64,000 bases of DNA from Paenibacillus xylanexedens (GTDB taxonomy: Bacteria > Bacillota > Bacilli > Paenibacillales > Paenibacillaceae): positions 62,001-126,000 of the forward strand of contig NZ_JAGIKV010000002.1 in the NCBI RefSeq assembly GCF_017874615.1. The letters are read 5' to 3'. Shown here piece by piece: positions 50,053 to 59,423 of this stretch. The notes under the pieces were generated by a model, which worked only from the letters and a program-made list of their open reading frames with translations, was not told the origin of the DNA and did no database searches. A program made the position numbers and the translations under genes. The first letter of the stretch is position 1, and every line of letters starts with the position of its first letter.

Positions 50053-50996
50053 TGTCCTGTATGCACTCCTTTGCGTATATGATCTGTGATCCGATCCACC
50101 ATCTCAAATGCTGTAAACTCAGCGCCCGTTCTGACCAATCTGCCAATCTCCACACTTGCCGAAAGTCTTGAAGCCGTCTCGAACAGCCACTGTGCCAGCC
50201 CCTGTCTTGCAACGAGTCCACCACGGAACGTGTGCGAGCATAACAGATGCAGTCGTTCTAGCCCCGTCACTTCAACCAGTTGAACAGATGTATGGTTTTC
50301 CTCCGGTTGTGGAGCAAGTTCAAATATTCCACCTAGTGGTACGGCCATCTCATGAAAATAGTGCTGAACAGGTATCGCATACTTCGTAATCTCTGCGTGA
50401 ACCGTTGCATAATCCTGTTCCTTCATGCCGAAGCCATCCAGACTGGGCTGCCATAACTTCTGTTGCGGATAACCAGGTGATACGATGGCTCTTCCCCCAG
50501 CATCCCAGGTCAGTGCGACAACATCATCGGTGAGAAGCGGATATCCGCGTGATGCCAGTGCAGCCGACAACGTCGATTTACCTGCCCCCGAATGTCCGAC
50601 AAATGCGTAAGCCCAGCCATCAATAACCACTGCACTACCATGCAATGGAAGGATGCCACGCTGCATCATAATGACCGCCATACAGGTGCCCAGGATGAAT
50701 AATCTGACCTTTTTCTCATCTGCACCCGGTATGGGGGATACAACAATGCGCTTTCCTTGTTCCATTAGAAACAGACCTGTATCTTCGATTTTGAAAAAAA
50801 GACTGCCCTCTCGTGCCACAAAGTTGTCGTTGCCTACATCCCAATCCTCCCACAATGGGGTCAGATCTGAAGACTCGATGTGCACTTCCACGACATCAAA
50901 ATCAGTCCCCGCATCCTTGGGTGCGATCTGTAGTTCAGGCATTCGAATTTGGCTCGACCAGCGCAGACCATACGCCACATAATGCACAGGCAACAA
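50049..50996 (-). CDS. HPr-kinase-like lasso peptide kinase (K)
   Basis: 315 aa from TTG 50996, nine bases after AGGAGG. The C-terminal half is HprK-like, with HGSAVVIDG, Walker A FVGHSGAGKSTLSAALA and LLTDDVVAL. In the paeninodin system the equivalent kinase phosphorylates the C-terminal Ser of the precursor; both precursors here end in Ser. An in-frame ATG at 51092 would add 32 residues encoded across the terminator hairpin (SD GGGCGG only two bases away), which is less likely but noted. Confidence 0.9.
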   Translation of the reverse strand: MLPVHYVAYGLRWSSQIRMPELQIAPKDAGTDFDVVEVHIESSDLTPLWEDWDVGNDNFVAREGSLFFKIEDTGLFLMEQGKRIVVSPIPGADEKKVRLFILGTCMAVIMMQRGILPLHGSAVVIDGWAYAFVGHSGAGKSTLSAALASRGYPLLTDDVVALTWDAGGRAIVSPGYPQQKLWQPSLDGFGMKEQDYATVHAEITKYAIPVQHYFHEMAVPLGGIFELAPQPEENHTSVQLVEVTGLERLHLLCSHTFRGGLVARQGLAQWLFETASRLSASVEIGRLVRTGAEFTAFEMVDRITDHIRKGVHTGQ

Positions 50997-51025
50997 TGAA
51001 CGACGCCTCCTTCGTAATAAAATGT

Positions 51026-51102
51026 AAAAAAAAGCCCTTATATTCATGTTGCTCAATATAAGGGCGGAGGCGAAAAGCTGGATTTGTTGCATTTCCGCCC
51101 TT
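51026..51102 (-). promoter_or_regulatory. Attenuator-like element: terminator with competing upstream hairpin
   Basis: In transcript order: AAGGGCGGA (51102-51094), 25-nt loop, TCCGCCCTT (51068-51060). The last six bases of this second arm are also the start of the terminator arm GCCCTTATATT (51065-51055), which pairs perfectly with AATATAAGGGC (51044-51034) and is followed by eight T (51033-51026). The two hairpins exclude each other. It lies between the precursor genes and the kinase, so it can set precursor to enzyme ratio. Confidence 0.72.
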
Positions 51103-51135
51103 TAAGTATGATGACACTTCATAAAACTTAATAAC

Positions 51136-51273
51136 TTAGGAAGTTGGATCGTACAGATCCGCATCGTGAACCGTTACCCAGTCAATTTGTCTGTAGCCAG
51201 TACCGGCCATCGTTTGATTGACTTCCAACACTTCAAGAGCTGGTGCTTGCCATTCCTTTTTTTCCATTTGCAT
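51136..51273 (-). CDS. Lasso peptide precursor 2 (paeninodin-like)
   Basis: 45 aa; ATG 51273 behind AAAAGGAGGT. Leader of 22 residues (MQMEKKEWQAPALEVLEVNQ, then TM) with the W-x-x-P-x-L-x-x-L pattern read by B1 and Thr at position -2. The core of 23 residues begins AGTGYRQIDW and ends ADLYDPTS. Asp9 can form the nine-member macrolactam ring with the amino group of Ala1, as in paeninodin. The C-terminal Ser23 is the expected phosphorylation site. Tyr5 and Tyr19 are possible sulfation sites. Confidence 0.93.
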   Translation of the reverse strand: MQMEKKEWQAPALEVLEVNQTMAGTGYRQIDWVTVHDADLYDPTS

Positions 51274-51326
51274 CGTATTCACCTCCTTTTCGCACTTCTA
51301 AGTATGATGGCATATGGTAAAGCTTT

Positions 51327-51461
51327 CTAACTAGTTCCGTAGAGATCCGCATCGTGAACCGTAACCCAGTCGATATGTTTGTAACCTGTGCCCGCCATTG
51401 TTTGGTTGACTTCCAATATTTCCAGTACTGGTTCTTGCCATTCCTTTTTTTCCATTTGCAT
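51327..51461 (-). CDS. Lasso peptide precursor 1 (paeninodin-like)
   Basis: 44 aa; ATG 51461 behind ATAGGAGGT. The leader differs from precursor 2 at three positions only (QEPVLEILEVNQTM). The core of 22 residues begins AGTGYKHIDW, keeps the identical block IDWVTVHDADLY, and ends YGTS. Asp9 and C-terminal Ser are kept. It is first in transcript order, 65 bp after the cyclase stop. The pair arose by tandem duplication of about 190 bp; the downstream flank TAAGTATGATG is repeated as well (51299-51309 and 51103-51113). Confidence 0.93.
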   Translation of the reverse strand: MQMEKKEWQEPVLEILEVNQTMAGTGYKHIDWVTVHDADLYGTS

Positions 51462-51526
51462 CGTATTCACCTCCTATCATGAGTCAAATGTAAGAAAAAT
51501 CCGGGCCCACAGTTCACCGGGCTATA

Positions 51527-53458
51527 TCAGAATTTCCGAATGAACCGATAGACAATCAGACTATGCATCATCAATCGCAGATCTGGATGTGAAGCAAGCT
51601 CTGGTCTCGGACTCGGAAAGTTGGCCAAGGCTGATTTGATACGCTCCGTGTTTAATATGCCAGCGACCTTGCTGTCAGAACACAAAGTACGTAACTCAGC
51701 GGTAAAGGCATCCCAATTCGGAATGATGCGATGTAACCAATCTGCCGGCTGCACACCCCGTACCCGCTGATTCAGTCTGACCTTGTCAGGCAACTCCGGT
51801 GAAGTAGCCCGGCGAATTAATGAACGATCCGTCCCGTGTTTCACATATTGTTCAATCGGTACAGACAGGCAGAATCGAATGACTCTGACGTCACTGGTCG
51901 GGTCACGTTCCCAAGCCCGATAACGGAGAGAACATTTTGTGGCGACAGCACCGTTTTTGTTCGCAATGGCCAGATTATTGAATTTCTCGGCACGCACTTT
52001 GAGTGCATCGGCCTGGGCACCGCCCTGCAGAACGATAATGGATTTGAGTCGTTCCAGTACACCTGTTCTCTGCGCAAAGTCAGGATGAATCAACTGTACG
52101 GATGCGGCCTGGCTGGCTCCTTTGGACTGAGCCTTGAACCAATCCGGATATGCCTTTTTCCCGGTGATCTTGGCTATACGGGAGAAAGGCATGCCCGTTC
52201 GTTCACTATACTGCTGAATCTCACGGAACCAGCGGTACCAGTGGCCACTTTTCAGTAGACTGGCGTAATAATCCAGAGCCGGGCCCCAGGAGATGGTGAA
52301 ATTACCACGTGCGCCTGTGAGCAGGATGCCTGCATCTTGCTGGCTCGCTTTTTCATAGAATCCGCGAATCCAGAATGAATTTTCAAAGTATTTATAAGGC
52401 ATTTCCATAATGTCGAGCCAGGTATCTACTTCACTGAGTGGACTTCTGCCTTCAAAATCAAGGTAGTTCTCTGTGATATTGCCGACATGATTAATGGTTG
52501 AACGTATGAAGGGCCGTTCGTCTGCAAGCAACGTTTTCGACGTATAATCTGTGAAATCCGGTACGGGAACATAACTATAGGCCTGCAGCCGTTTACCCTG
52601 ACTTCTCAGTGTTCCGGAAGCAAAACCAACCACGGCTCCCGAGTCCAGTCCGCCACTTAATGCAGCAGCCACCTGTCTGTGCGTTCGCAAGCGCGATCCA
52701 ACCGCCTGCCCAAAGACCTCTCGAAACGCTTCTACATACTCGCCATCGGATTTAAGCCTTAGGGGTTCGACTTCATTCCAGCGATGATATTGCTTCAGCT
52801 CCAGTCTCCCATCCCGGAAGACAAGTGTATGTGCAGACGGTAGCTGGCTTATTCCCCGATATACAGTTGAATTGATATCTGCTGAATCATGCATGTCGGG
52901 AATGGCAAGGAACTCGGACAACCAGGTCTCATCAAGTTCTTTATGTACCCCTTCAAGCCCGAGCAACGGATTCATGAGTGTGCAGAAAGCAAAACGTGAA
53001 CCATCATGTCGGTAATAAAAAGCTCTCATGCCTGTAATATCTCTTGCTGCATACAGTTTTCGATTCCGCTCATCCCATATCGCGAATACAAAATCCCCCA
53101 GCAATCGGACGGCCACATCGTCTCCCCAGCGCTGATAGGCACGCAGGATCAATTCACTATCCGCCAACATAGCCAGTTCAGCTCTGGATATCTGTAATTG
53201 ATCAGCCAGTTGTTCCCGATTATCCAGAATCGCATCTGCCGTGATGGTCAGACCACTTTCCTCATCATATAAAGGTAATTTCTCGCTAACCGATTCTGGT
53301 GTAATCCATTGGGCGTGACAGCTGAGGAACGCCTCGTTGCCTTTCCACACCCCTGTTGTATCCGCAGGGACATGCCCCAGGCTTGCATACAAGCGCCAGC
53401 TGTCTTCCCATAGCGCCTGCTGACCATCATTGTGAACAATTCCTGCTATGGCGCTCAT
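51527..53458 (-). CDS. Lasso cyclase (C), asparagine-synthetase-like
   Basis: 643 aa from ATG 53458 (GGGGAGG upstream), overlapping the sulfotransferase stop by four bases. The N-terminal glutaminase-like domain begins MSAIAGIVHNDG and lacks the catalytic Cys2 of true asparagine synthetases. The C-terminal synthetase domain has the PP-loop AALSGGLDSGAVVGFAS near residue 255. The enzyme adenylates the Asp9 side chain and closes the ring. Its length and motif losses are as expected for lasso C proteins. Confidence 0.94.
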   Translation of the reverse strand: MSAIAGIVHNDGQQALWEDSWRLYASLGHVPADTTGVWKGNEAFLSCHAQWITPESVSEKLPLYDEESGLTITADAILDNREQLADQLQISRAELAMLADSELILRAYQRWGDDVAVRLLGDFVFAIWDERNRKLYAARDITGMRAFYYRHDGSRFAFCTLMNPLLGLEGVHKELDETWLSEFLAIPDMHDSADINSTVYRGISQLPSAHTLVFRDGRLELKQYHRWNEVEPLRLKSDGEYVEAFREVFGQAVGSRLRTHRQVAAALSGGLDSGAVVGFASGTLRSQGKRLQAYSYVPVPDFTDYTSKTLLADERPFIRSTINHVGNITENYLDFEGRSPLSEVDTWLDIMEMPYKYFENSFWIRGFYEKASQQDAGILLTGARGNFTISWGPALDYYASLLKSGHWYRWFREIQQYSERTGMPFSRIAKITGKKAYPDWFKAQSKGASQAASVQLIHPDFAQRTGVLERLKSIIVLQGGAQADALKVRAEKFNNLAIANKNGAVATKCSLRYRAWERDPTSDVRVIRFCLSVPIEQYVKHGTDRSLIRRATSPELPDKVRLNQRVRGVQPADWLHRIIPNWDAFTAELRTLCSDSKVAGILNTERIKSALANFPSPRPELASHPDLRLMMHSLIVYRFIRKF

Positions 53459-54723
53459 GACTTGCCTCCCCGTAGAATCTTGCGCTGTGAAGCCCAGGCG
53501 CTGATCTGATGACCAAATGGTACCCATGATTTGATACGCTGTATTTTGCTTTGAGCAGAAGCCAGCTGGACTTTCAAGCGCTCTCGCTCACTGTAACCCC
53601 GTTCCAGACGATGATCTGCTGCCCGTAATGCGGCTTGCAGCTGTCTAATCGTTACCAGTGCAGCTAGCGTCGGGTCTGTCTTTTCCGGTTCTTCGACAAC
53701 TTGGTCATTAAGATTCCCAAGCGGATCATGAACGGCAGAATCTGCCGGCTGCATTTGGTATTGCGGTTGCCACTGGCAACCGGTCGCTGCTGTCAACTGA
53801 TGCGTAATTCGATCGATGACCTCTTGATCGGGATTTGCATCATAATGTACACCCGTCCATTGTTCGGCTTCTGCGAGCTGTTCACTGTATCCCATCCGGT
53901 GGAACAGATCTGCCCCCATCACACGGCAATAGAGTTCAACTTCATGGGGTTCTAATATGTTTTTCCAGTTGTTAACAGAACCCTGATGTGCCTCTTGATG
54001 CGAAGAGAGGAATGGATCACCCACGCCCATACTGTAGAACATGCCAGACTTGGCACTGTCCAGAAACTGTCCATACTGCTCCATTCCCTGTTCATATCGA
54101 ATTCCCAGAAACGCGCATAGTTTCTCAAGTTCTTCCTGTGGATTGGTAACCAATCGTTCATATTGCAATTCATATGCATTGGAGTGAGGTTTGGCAAAAT
54201 AATCATTCAAGCGGAGCATCCCAAGTGTGAGGTCAACGGATTTCATATTTAATTTAGGGCTCTGCAGACTATGAATCAGGTCGAATTCTTCTCCTGTGTG
54301 GCGATTTACCTTTTTGAATGATGCAGCTACGGCCAGAGGATTACGCTGGAGATGAATACGCTTGGACTGAGGGAACAGACGATCCAGCCATTCCAGCATG
54401 TAATAGTACCGTGGAGATTTATCAACGATGAAGTCTGCTCCACTGCCTTCCAGGAATCCATTGTAGATCTCAAGAGCAAAACTTCTGCACGCCTTTTCGA
54501 AGACATCCTCGGATACCATGGCATTGTAGAACTGACGAATGATGGAGCTGCCACCATAAGCGCGTGAATCAGCCTTGGGCAAATCGACAAGATTCATTAG
54601 AAACCACATTTCCTGGGTGGCAAATATACGACTATGATTTTGCAGCATTACGGTGGATAAGGAACTACCACTGCGGGGAACACATAGTAAGAAAACAAGT
54701 CCGTTACCTTGAGCATCGATCAA
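53455..54723 (-). CDS. PAPS-dependent sulfotransferase of the lasso cluster
   Basis: 422 aa from TTG 54723 (AGGAGAGG upstream). The 5'-phosphosulfate loop reads CVPRSGSSLSTVML and the 3'-phosphate motif HLQRNPLAVAASFKKVNR, both near their usual places in Sulfotransferase_3 proteins. The last 80 residues form a probable coiled coil (VTIRQLQAALRAADHRLERG) ahead of a basic tail. First gene of the cluster transcript and translationally coupled to the cyclase, so its substrate is most likely the lasso peptide or its precursor. Confidence 0.88.
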   Translation of the reverse strand: MIDAQGNGLVFLLCVPRSGSSLSTVMLQNHSRIFATQEMWFLMNLVDLPKADSRAYGGSSIIRQFYNAMVSEDVFEKACRSFALEIYNGFLEGSGADFIVDKSPRYYYMLEWLDRLFPQSKRIHLQRNPLAVAASFKKVNRHTGEEFDLIHSLQSPKLNMKSVDLTLGMLRLNDYFAKPHSNAYELQYERLVTNPQEELEKLCAFLGIRYEQGMEQYGQFLDSAKSGMFYSMGVGDPFLSSHQEAHQGSVNNWKNILEPHEVELYCRVMGADLFHRMGYSEQLAEAEQWTGVHYDANPDQEVIDRITHQLTAATGCQWQPQYQMQPADSAVHDPLGNLNDQVVEEPEKTDPTLAALVTIRQLQAALRAADHRLERGYSERERLKVQLASAQSKIQRIKSWVPFGHQISAWASQRKILRGGKS

Positions 54724-54896
54724 TGGCAGCCTCTCCTCTGTTCATTAGTATAAATATGTAGCTGGGATAGACCAGACTCTACCTTTGTGTTTGGCAAAAC
54801 GAGTAATATGCACGCTATAGGTCAGCATTTTGCAATATTCCGTCGAAAGTTCACCCGGGAATGAAGCAAAACACATGGTTACATTCGACAACTCTC

Positions 54897-54950
54897 TGAT
54901 ACAATATGTATTTATAGTTTTACTCTATGATACAAAATGTATCATGTCAA
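54897..54950 (-). promoter_or_regulatory. Lasso cluster promoter with two palindromic operators
   Basis: On the minus strand TTGACA (54945-54950), a 17-bp spacer (54928-54944) and TAGAGT (54922-54927). The spacer is exactly the perfect palindrome TGATACAAAATGTATCA. A second copy with two mismatches, TGATACAATATGTATTT, lies at 54897-54913, 31 bp away and just past the predicted start point near 54915. This is the layout of a repressed promoter with two sites on one face of the helix. No regulator gene lies in the cluster. A leader of about 190 nt precedes the sulfotransferase. The rest of 54951-55146 shows nothing clear. Confidence 0.7.
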
Positions 54951-55146
54951 TCTTTTATTTTCACCTTTTCATAAATTCATACTCTTTCACTGTATTCTGC
55001 TGTCTGTCATTTAAGCACTTATTCATGATCAATTATGTTCTGATTGCACAAACGCGAATAAGCTCCAGACATGTTCTGTGAGGAACAATGCCTGAAGCCA
55101 TACGTAATCTGTTGAGAAACTTAATATGAAAACGGGTGAACAACCA

Positions 55147-56481
55147 TCAGGTAAACCTTACATTCGAACTTTTCCCAGGAGCTCCGACGCTCCTATTTCG
55201 CTCTTCTTCCTGATCTGCCCGTGTAGCATCCTGCATCCCCTTCTGTACCTTCACGGTTAACAATACAGCAATGCCCGCGATGAAAAAGAAGATCAGCGAC
55301 AGAATGCCCCAACGCGTGGAACCCGTGATCTGCCCAACATAACCAAACACAAATGGACCAAAGATCGAAGAGAATTTGCCTGTAATATTCACAAAACCAA
55401 AATACTCTCCTGTTCTGCCTGCCGGCATCAGATTGCTAAACAAGGAACGCGCTGTGGATTGACTCACACCCTGCACGACACCAACCACCCCAGCGAGCAC
55501 ATAGAAGTGAATCGCTTGTGTCATGAAATAACCGAGAATCACAATACATATGTAGACCGATAAGCTAACGATTAATACCTGTTTTGCTCCCCAACGCTGT
55601 GCCCATGCTCCCAGTAACAATGTACACGGGAACCCGATGAACTGGGTTAACAGTAGCGCGAGCATCAGGTCGGCTGTGCCTATGCCTATACTTGTCCCAT
55701 AGATCGTAGCCATCAGAATGATGGTATTAATACCGTCATTAAAAAACCAGAAAGCCACCAACATGCGGATTAACTGGGGAAAACGCCGCATCTGACGGAA
55801 GGTTTGGCGCAGTCTGCGCACACCCACCGCAGCATATCCTTTCCACGTTCCGGGCAGATCCGGTGATGCAGGCCGTCTCGGAGCATGGCGAAAGATCGGT
55901 ATCGAGAACAGCAACCACCACAACGAGACGGAGATAAACGCAAGTCTTGTGCCTGCCAGTGTACTGCTCATCCCGAACCAGCCCGGTTGCTGAATCATCA
56001 GCAGGTTCACTGCAAGCAGCAAACCTCCTCCAATATAACCATAGGCATATCCTTTGGAGGATATCATGTCTCTTCGTTCCATGGGTACCAGATCCGGCAG
56101 CATTGCATCGTAAAAGGTGTTACCACCTGCAAAACCGATCGTAGATATGACCAGCAAAGCGGAAGCAAGGAACCAGTCCCCTTCACCGATTGCGCTGAAT
56201 CCCAATGTAGCAAGCACGCCTATAATTGCAAATACACGAAGGAAGTCGCCTTTCCGTCCTGACAAATCAGCCAGCGTGCCTAGCAACGGTGTTAGCAGAG
56301 CTACGCACAACATACCAATGGAGTGTGTATAGGCCAGGTAGGAGGCGGCGGTATCCGTATCCAGTGTTGCTGCAGCCACCGAAGCATAGAATACGGGCAA
56401 TACTGCGGCCAGTACTGTTGTTGCGTAAGCCGAGTTGGCCCAATCATACATAATCCAAGCCTTGATCGCCTTTTGATTCAC
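55147..56481 (-). CDS. MFS transporter, UMF1/Atg22-like
   Basis: 444 aa with about twelve membrane helices. The opening AWIMYDWANSAYATTVLAAVLPVFY and GTLADLSGRKGDFLR are typical of the UMF1 branch. The substrate is unknown; related yeast Atg22 exports amino acids. It lies upstream of the lasso promoter in the same direction but about 200 bp away, so a link is not implied. The C-terminal tail is charged and cytoplasmic. Confidence 0.88.
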   Translation of the reverse strand: MNQKAIKAWIMYDWANSAYATTVLAAVLPVFYASVAAATLDTDTAASYLAYTHSIGMLCVALLTPLLGTLADLSGRKGDFLRVFAIIGVLATLGFSAIGEGDWFLASALLVISTIGFAGGNTFYDAMLPDLVPMERRDMISSKGYAYGYIGGGLLLAVNLLMIQQPGWFGMSSTLAGTRLAFISVSLWWLLFSIPIFRHAPRRPASPDLPGTWKGYAAVGVRRLRQTFRQMRRFPQLIRMLVAFWFFNDGINTIILMATIYGTSIGIGTADLMLALLLTQFIGFPCTLLLGAWAQRWGAKQVLIVSLSVYICIVILGYFMTQAIHFYVLAGVVGVVQGVSQSTARSLFSNLMPAGRTGEYFGFVNITGKFSSIFGPFVFGYVGQITGSTRWGILSLIFFFIAGIAVLLTVKVQKGMQDATRADQEEERNRSVGAPGKSSNVRFT

Positions 56482-56734
56482 ATAAATCCTTCCTTTTCAT
56501 GCATCTATTAAATGATTGATGTCTTTCTCCTATTGTATAGGAAGGATATCACACTTGTTCACTATTTCTGTAAAAAACAGTGCAGTTCTGTTCTTACGAC
56601 TCACCTTACCTCCGAGGTGAACTTGCGTAATTGTATCATTTTATATCCACTCTCATCACATATCGTCCTCGCCCGTGAATATACTTAATTACCGACAGGC
56701 CAAACTGTGCCGCGTAATCAATGGGGGTGCCTAC

Positions 56735-57904
56735 ATGTCAAATCCACACCAGCCTTACTCGTTCGTCGTGTCGAAGGAAGATTGGTCGCTTCACCGCAAA
56801 GGGTACCAGGACCAACAGCGCCATCAGCAAAAGGTGAAAGATGTCATCAAGCAGAATCTGCCTGATCTGATTACGGAAGAAAACATCATCATGTCTGATG
56901 GAAAACAAATCATCAAGGTACCAATCCGCAGTCTGGATGAGTACCGTTTTGTGTATAACTACCAGAAGCAAAAACATGTCGGTCAAGGAGATGGTGACAG
57001 TCAGGTCGGAGACGTCATCGGTCGTGATCCCTCTGCTTCGCAGAAACCCGGCAAAGGTGAAAAAGCTGGCGATCAGCCTGGTCATGATATTGTGGAAGCC
57101 GAAGTTAGTATTGAGGAATTGGAAGATATGCTCTTCGCTGAGCTGGAATTACCCGATCTGAAGCAGAAAGACAAAGACCTGATTGAGACACATACGGTAG
57201 TTTTCAACGATATTCGCAAAAAAGGTATGCAGTCCAATATTGACAAGAAACGTACCATTCTGGAGAATTTGCGTCGCAATGCAACGACCGGTACGCCAGG
57301 CATCCATCACATCAGTCCGGATGACCTGCGCTACAAGACATGGGAAGACAAAATCATTCCACAATCCAATGCCGTTATTATTGCCATGATGGATACATCC
57401 GGGTCCATGGGTTCGTTTGAGAAATACTGCGCGCGCAGCTTTTTCTTCTGGATGACCCGTTTTCTACGCCGTCAGTATGAGAAAGTTGAGATTGTTTTCC
57501 TCGCCCATCATACAGAAGCCAAGGAAGTTACCGAAGAAGAGTTCTTTACCCGTGGCGAGAGCGGAGGCACCATCTGCTCCTCTGTATATATGAAGGCACT
57601 GGATATTATTGACAGTCGTTATCCTCCTTCAAGCTACAACATCTACCCTTTCCACTTCTCTGACGGGGATAATCTGACCTCGGATAACGAACGGTGTGTG
57701 AAGCTGATCGGTGAGTTAATGAAGCGTAGCAACATGTTTGGATACGGCGAAGTAAATCAGTACAACCGCAGCAGCACACTGATGTCGGCTTATCGTCATA
57801 TCAAGATGGATCAGTTCATGTATTATGTGATCAAAGAAAAAGGCGAAGTGTACAAAGCTTTGCGCAGCTTTTTCCAGAAAAGGGAAGGAGGCAGCGTTAG
57901 ATGA
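56735..57904 (+). CDS. yhbH: Sporulation protein YhbH (UPF0229, VWA-like)
   Basis: 389 aa from ATG 56735. N-terminal [31 protein letters not shown] and [16 protein letters not shown], then a metal-ion-dependent adhesion-like site [15 protein letters not shown] near residue 225. In B. subtilis it is a sporulation gene near prkA. Its stop overlaps the spoVR start (ATGA). prkA is not directly upstream here. Confidence 0.95.
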   Translation: MSNPHQPYSFVVSKEDWSLHRKGYQDQQRHQQKVKDVIKQNLPDLITEENIIMSDGKQIIKVPIRSLDEYRFVYNYQKQKHVGQGDGDSQVGDVIGRDPSASQKPGKGEKAGDQPGHDIVEAEVSIEELEDMLFAELELPDLKQKDKDLIETHTVVFNDIRKKGMQSNIDKKRTILENLRRNATTGTPGIHHISPDDLRYKTWEDKIIPQSNAVIIAMMDTSGSMGSFEKYCARSFFFWMTRFLRRQYEKVEIVFLAHHTEAKEVTEEEFFTRGESGGTICSSVYMKALDIIDSRYPPSSYNIYPFHFSDGDNLTSDNERCVKLIGELMKRSNMFGYGEVNQYNRSSTLMSAYRHIKMDQFMYYVIKEKGEVYKALRSFFQKREGGSVR

Positions 57905-59337
57905 CAGATGAGATCCGCGACCTTGAATACGCAATTGCCGAGATTATGGAGATTGCCAATAGTTTTGGCCTGGATTATTACCCCATGCGGTACGAAATCT
58001 GCCCATCGGATATTATTTATACATTTGGAGCCTACGGCATGCCGACCAGATTCAGCCACTGGAGCTTTGGCAAAACATTTCATAAGATGAAAATGCAATA
58101 CGATTTTGGACTCAGCAAAATTTATGAGCTTGTCATCAACTCCAACCCTTGTTATGCCTTCTTGCTGGATGGCAATTCCCTGATTCAGAACAAATTGATC
58201 GTAGCCCACGTATTGGCCCACTGCGATTTTTTCAAAAACAATGCCCGCTTCTCCAAATCCAACCGTAATATGGTCGAAAGCATGGCTGCTACGGCGGATC
58301 GGATCAGCAATTATGAGATGGAGTACGGAACGGAAGCCGTCGAAGCATTTATCGATGCCGTGATCGCAATTCAGGAACATGTGGACCCACAGCTGATTAA
58401 ACCCCGCCATTTGGACAAACAACGTTACATGGAGATGAAAATGCGGGAGCAGCGCGGTGAGAAAAAACCACGGCCGGAAGGCCGCTATGATGATCTATGG
58501 TCGCTTGATGACGTGCAGACGGAAGAAACACCCGCTGAAGGTATTCAGGTCCATCATTTTCCACCTGAACCGGAGAAGGATGTCATGTGGTTTATTCAGG
58601 AATTCTCCGAAGTGTTGACCGACTGGCAGCGGGATATCATGAGTATGATGCGTGAAGAGATGTTATATTTCTGGCCACAGATGGAAACCAAAATCATGAA
58701 CGAAGGCTGGGCATCCTACTGGCATCAACGCATTATCCGTGAGCTCGATCTGAACAGTGAGGATACGATCGAATTTGCCAAACTCAACTCCTCCGTGGTG
58801 CAGCCATCCAAACAAAGTCTGAATCCGTATTATTTGGGACTGAAGATTTTCGAGGATATTGAACGGCGCTGGGATAATCCAACCCGTGAAGAACAGGAAC
58901 GTTGGGGCCGCAAACCAGGCCAAGGTCGTGCCAAAATGTTCGAGGTGCGTGAATTCGATTCCGATACCTCCTTTATCCGCAATTACATGACCAAACAATT
59001 AACCGAGGATCTGGACCTCTACGTATTCGAGAAAAAAGGCCCGGACTGGAAAATCACCGACAAGTCCTGGCAGAACATACGGGATCAGCTCGTATTTTCA
59101 CGTGTCAACGGGGGCTCCCCTTACTTGGTCGTGCAAGATGCTGATTATCTGCGGACAGGGGAACTCGTGCTGAAACATCAATATGAAGGCATCGAGCTGG
59201 ATCTGAAATATATGGAACGCACCCTTCCCTATCTGTATCGCCTCTGGGGACGTACCGTACATGTGGAGACACGTGTCGAGGATAAACCGATCTGGTTTAC
59301 GTATGATGGCAAGAAACACCACCGCAAGTTTATGTAA
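57901..59337 (+). CDS. spoVR: SpoVR family protein
   Basis: 478 aa. Family features: [38 protein letters not shown] near the start, [15 protein letters not shown], and [11 protein letters not shown] with WASYWH. It is required for normal spore cortex in B. subtilis by an unknown mechanism. Translationally coupled to yhbH. Confidence 0.96.
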   Translation: MTDEIRDLEYAIAEIMEIANSFGLDYYPMRYEICPSDIIYTFGAYGMPTRFSHWSFGKTFHKMKMQYDFGLSKIYELVINSNPCYAFLLDGNSLIQNKLIVAHVLAHCDFFKNNARFSKSNRNMVESMAATADRISNYEMEYGTEAVEAFIDAVIAIQEHVDPQLIKPRHLDKQRYMEMKMREQRGEKKPRPEGRYDDLWSLDDVQTEETPAEGIQVHHFPPEPEKDVMWFIQEFSEVLTDWQRDIMSMMREEMLYFWPQMETKIMNEGWASYWHQRIIRELDLNSEDTIEFAKLNSSVVQPSKQSLNPYYLGLKIFEDIERRWDNPTREEQERWGRKPGQGRAKMFEVREFDSDTSFIRNYMTKQLTEDLDLYVFEKKGPDWKITDKSWQNIRDQLVFSRVNGGSPYLVVQDADYLRTGELVLKHQYEGIELDLKYMERTLPYLYRLWGRTVHVETRVEDKPIWFTYDGKKHHRKFM

Positions 59338-59423
59338 GGTTTTGGATTATCATTATTGGAAACGAAAATATAAATGCTCTTATCATGGGTGAGATTAATG
59401 ATTAATAAAAGATAAGAGATAAA

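Noticed and set aside
50997..51092. N-terminal extension of the lasso kinase from ATG 51092
   Set aside because: It would be read through a perfect terminator hairpin and a poly-T run giving unlikely protein sequence; AGGAGG with TTG 50996 is a better start. Kept as a possibility in the attenuator finding.
55147..56481. UMF1-type transporter as part of the lasso cluster
   Set aside because: It ends about 200 bp before the cluster promoter, the cluster already has its own exporter, and no shared operator was seen at the transporter gene.
56600..56640. Nested inverted repeat (TTACG, TCACCT / AGGTGA, CGTAA) upstream of yhbH as terminator or operator
   Set aside because: No T-run follows and symmetry is short; a sigma-E-like box nearby is also too weak to claim.
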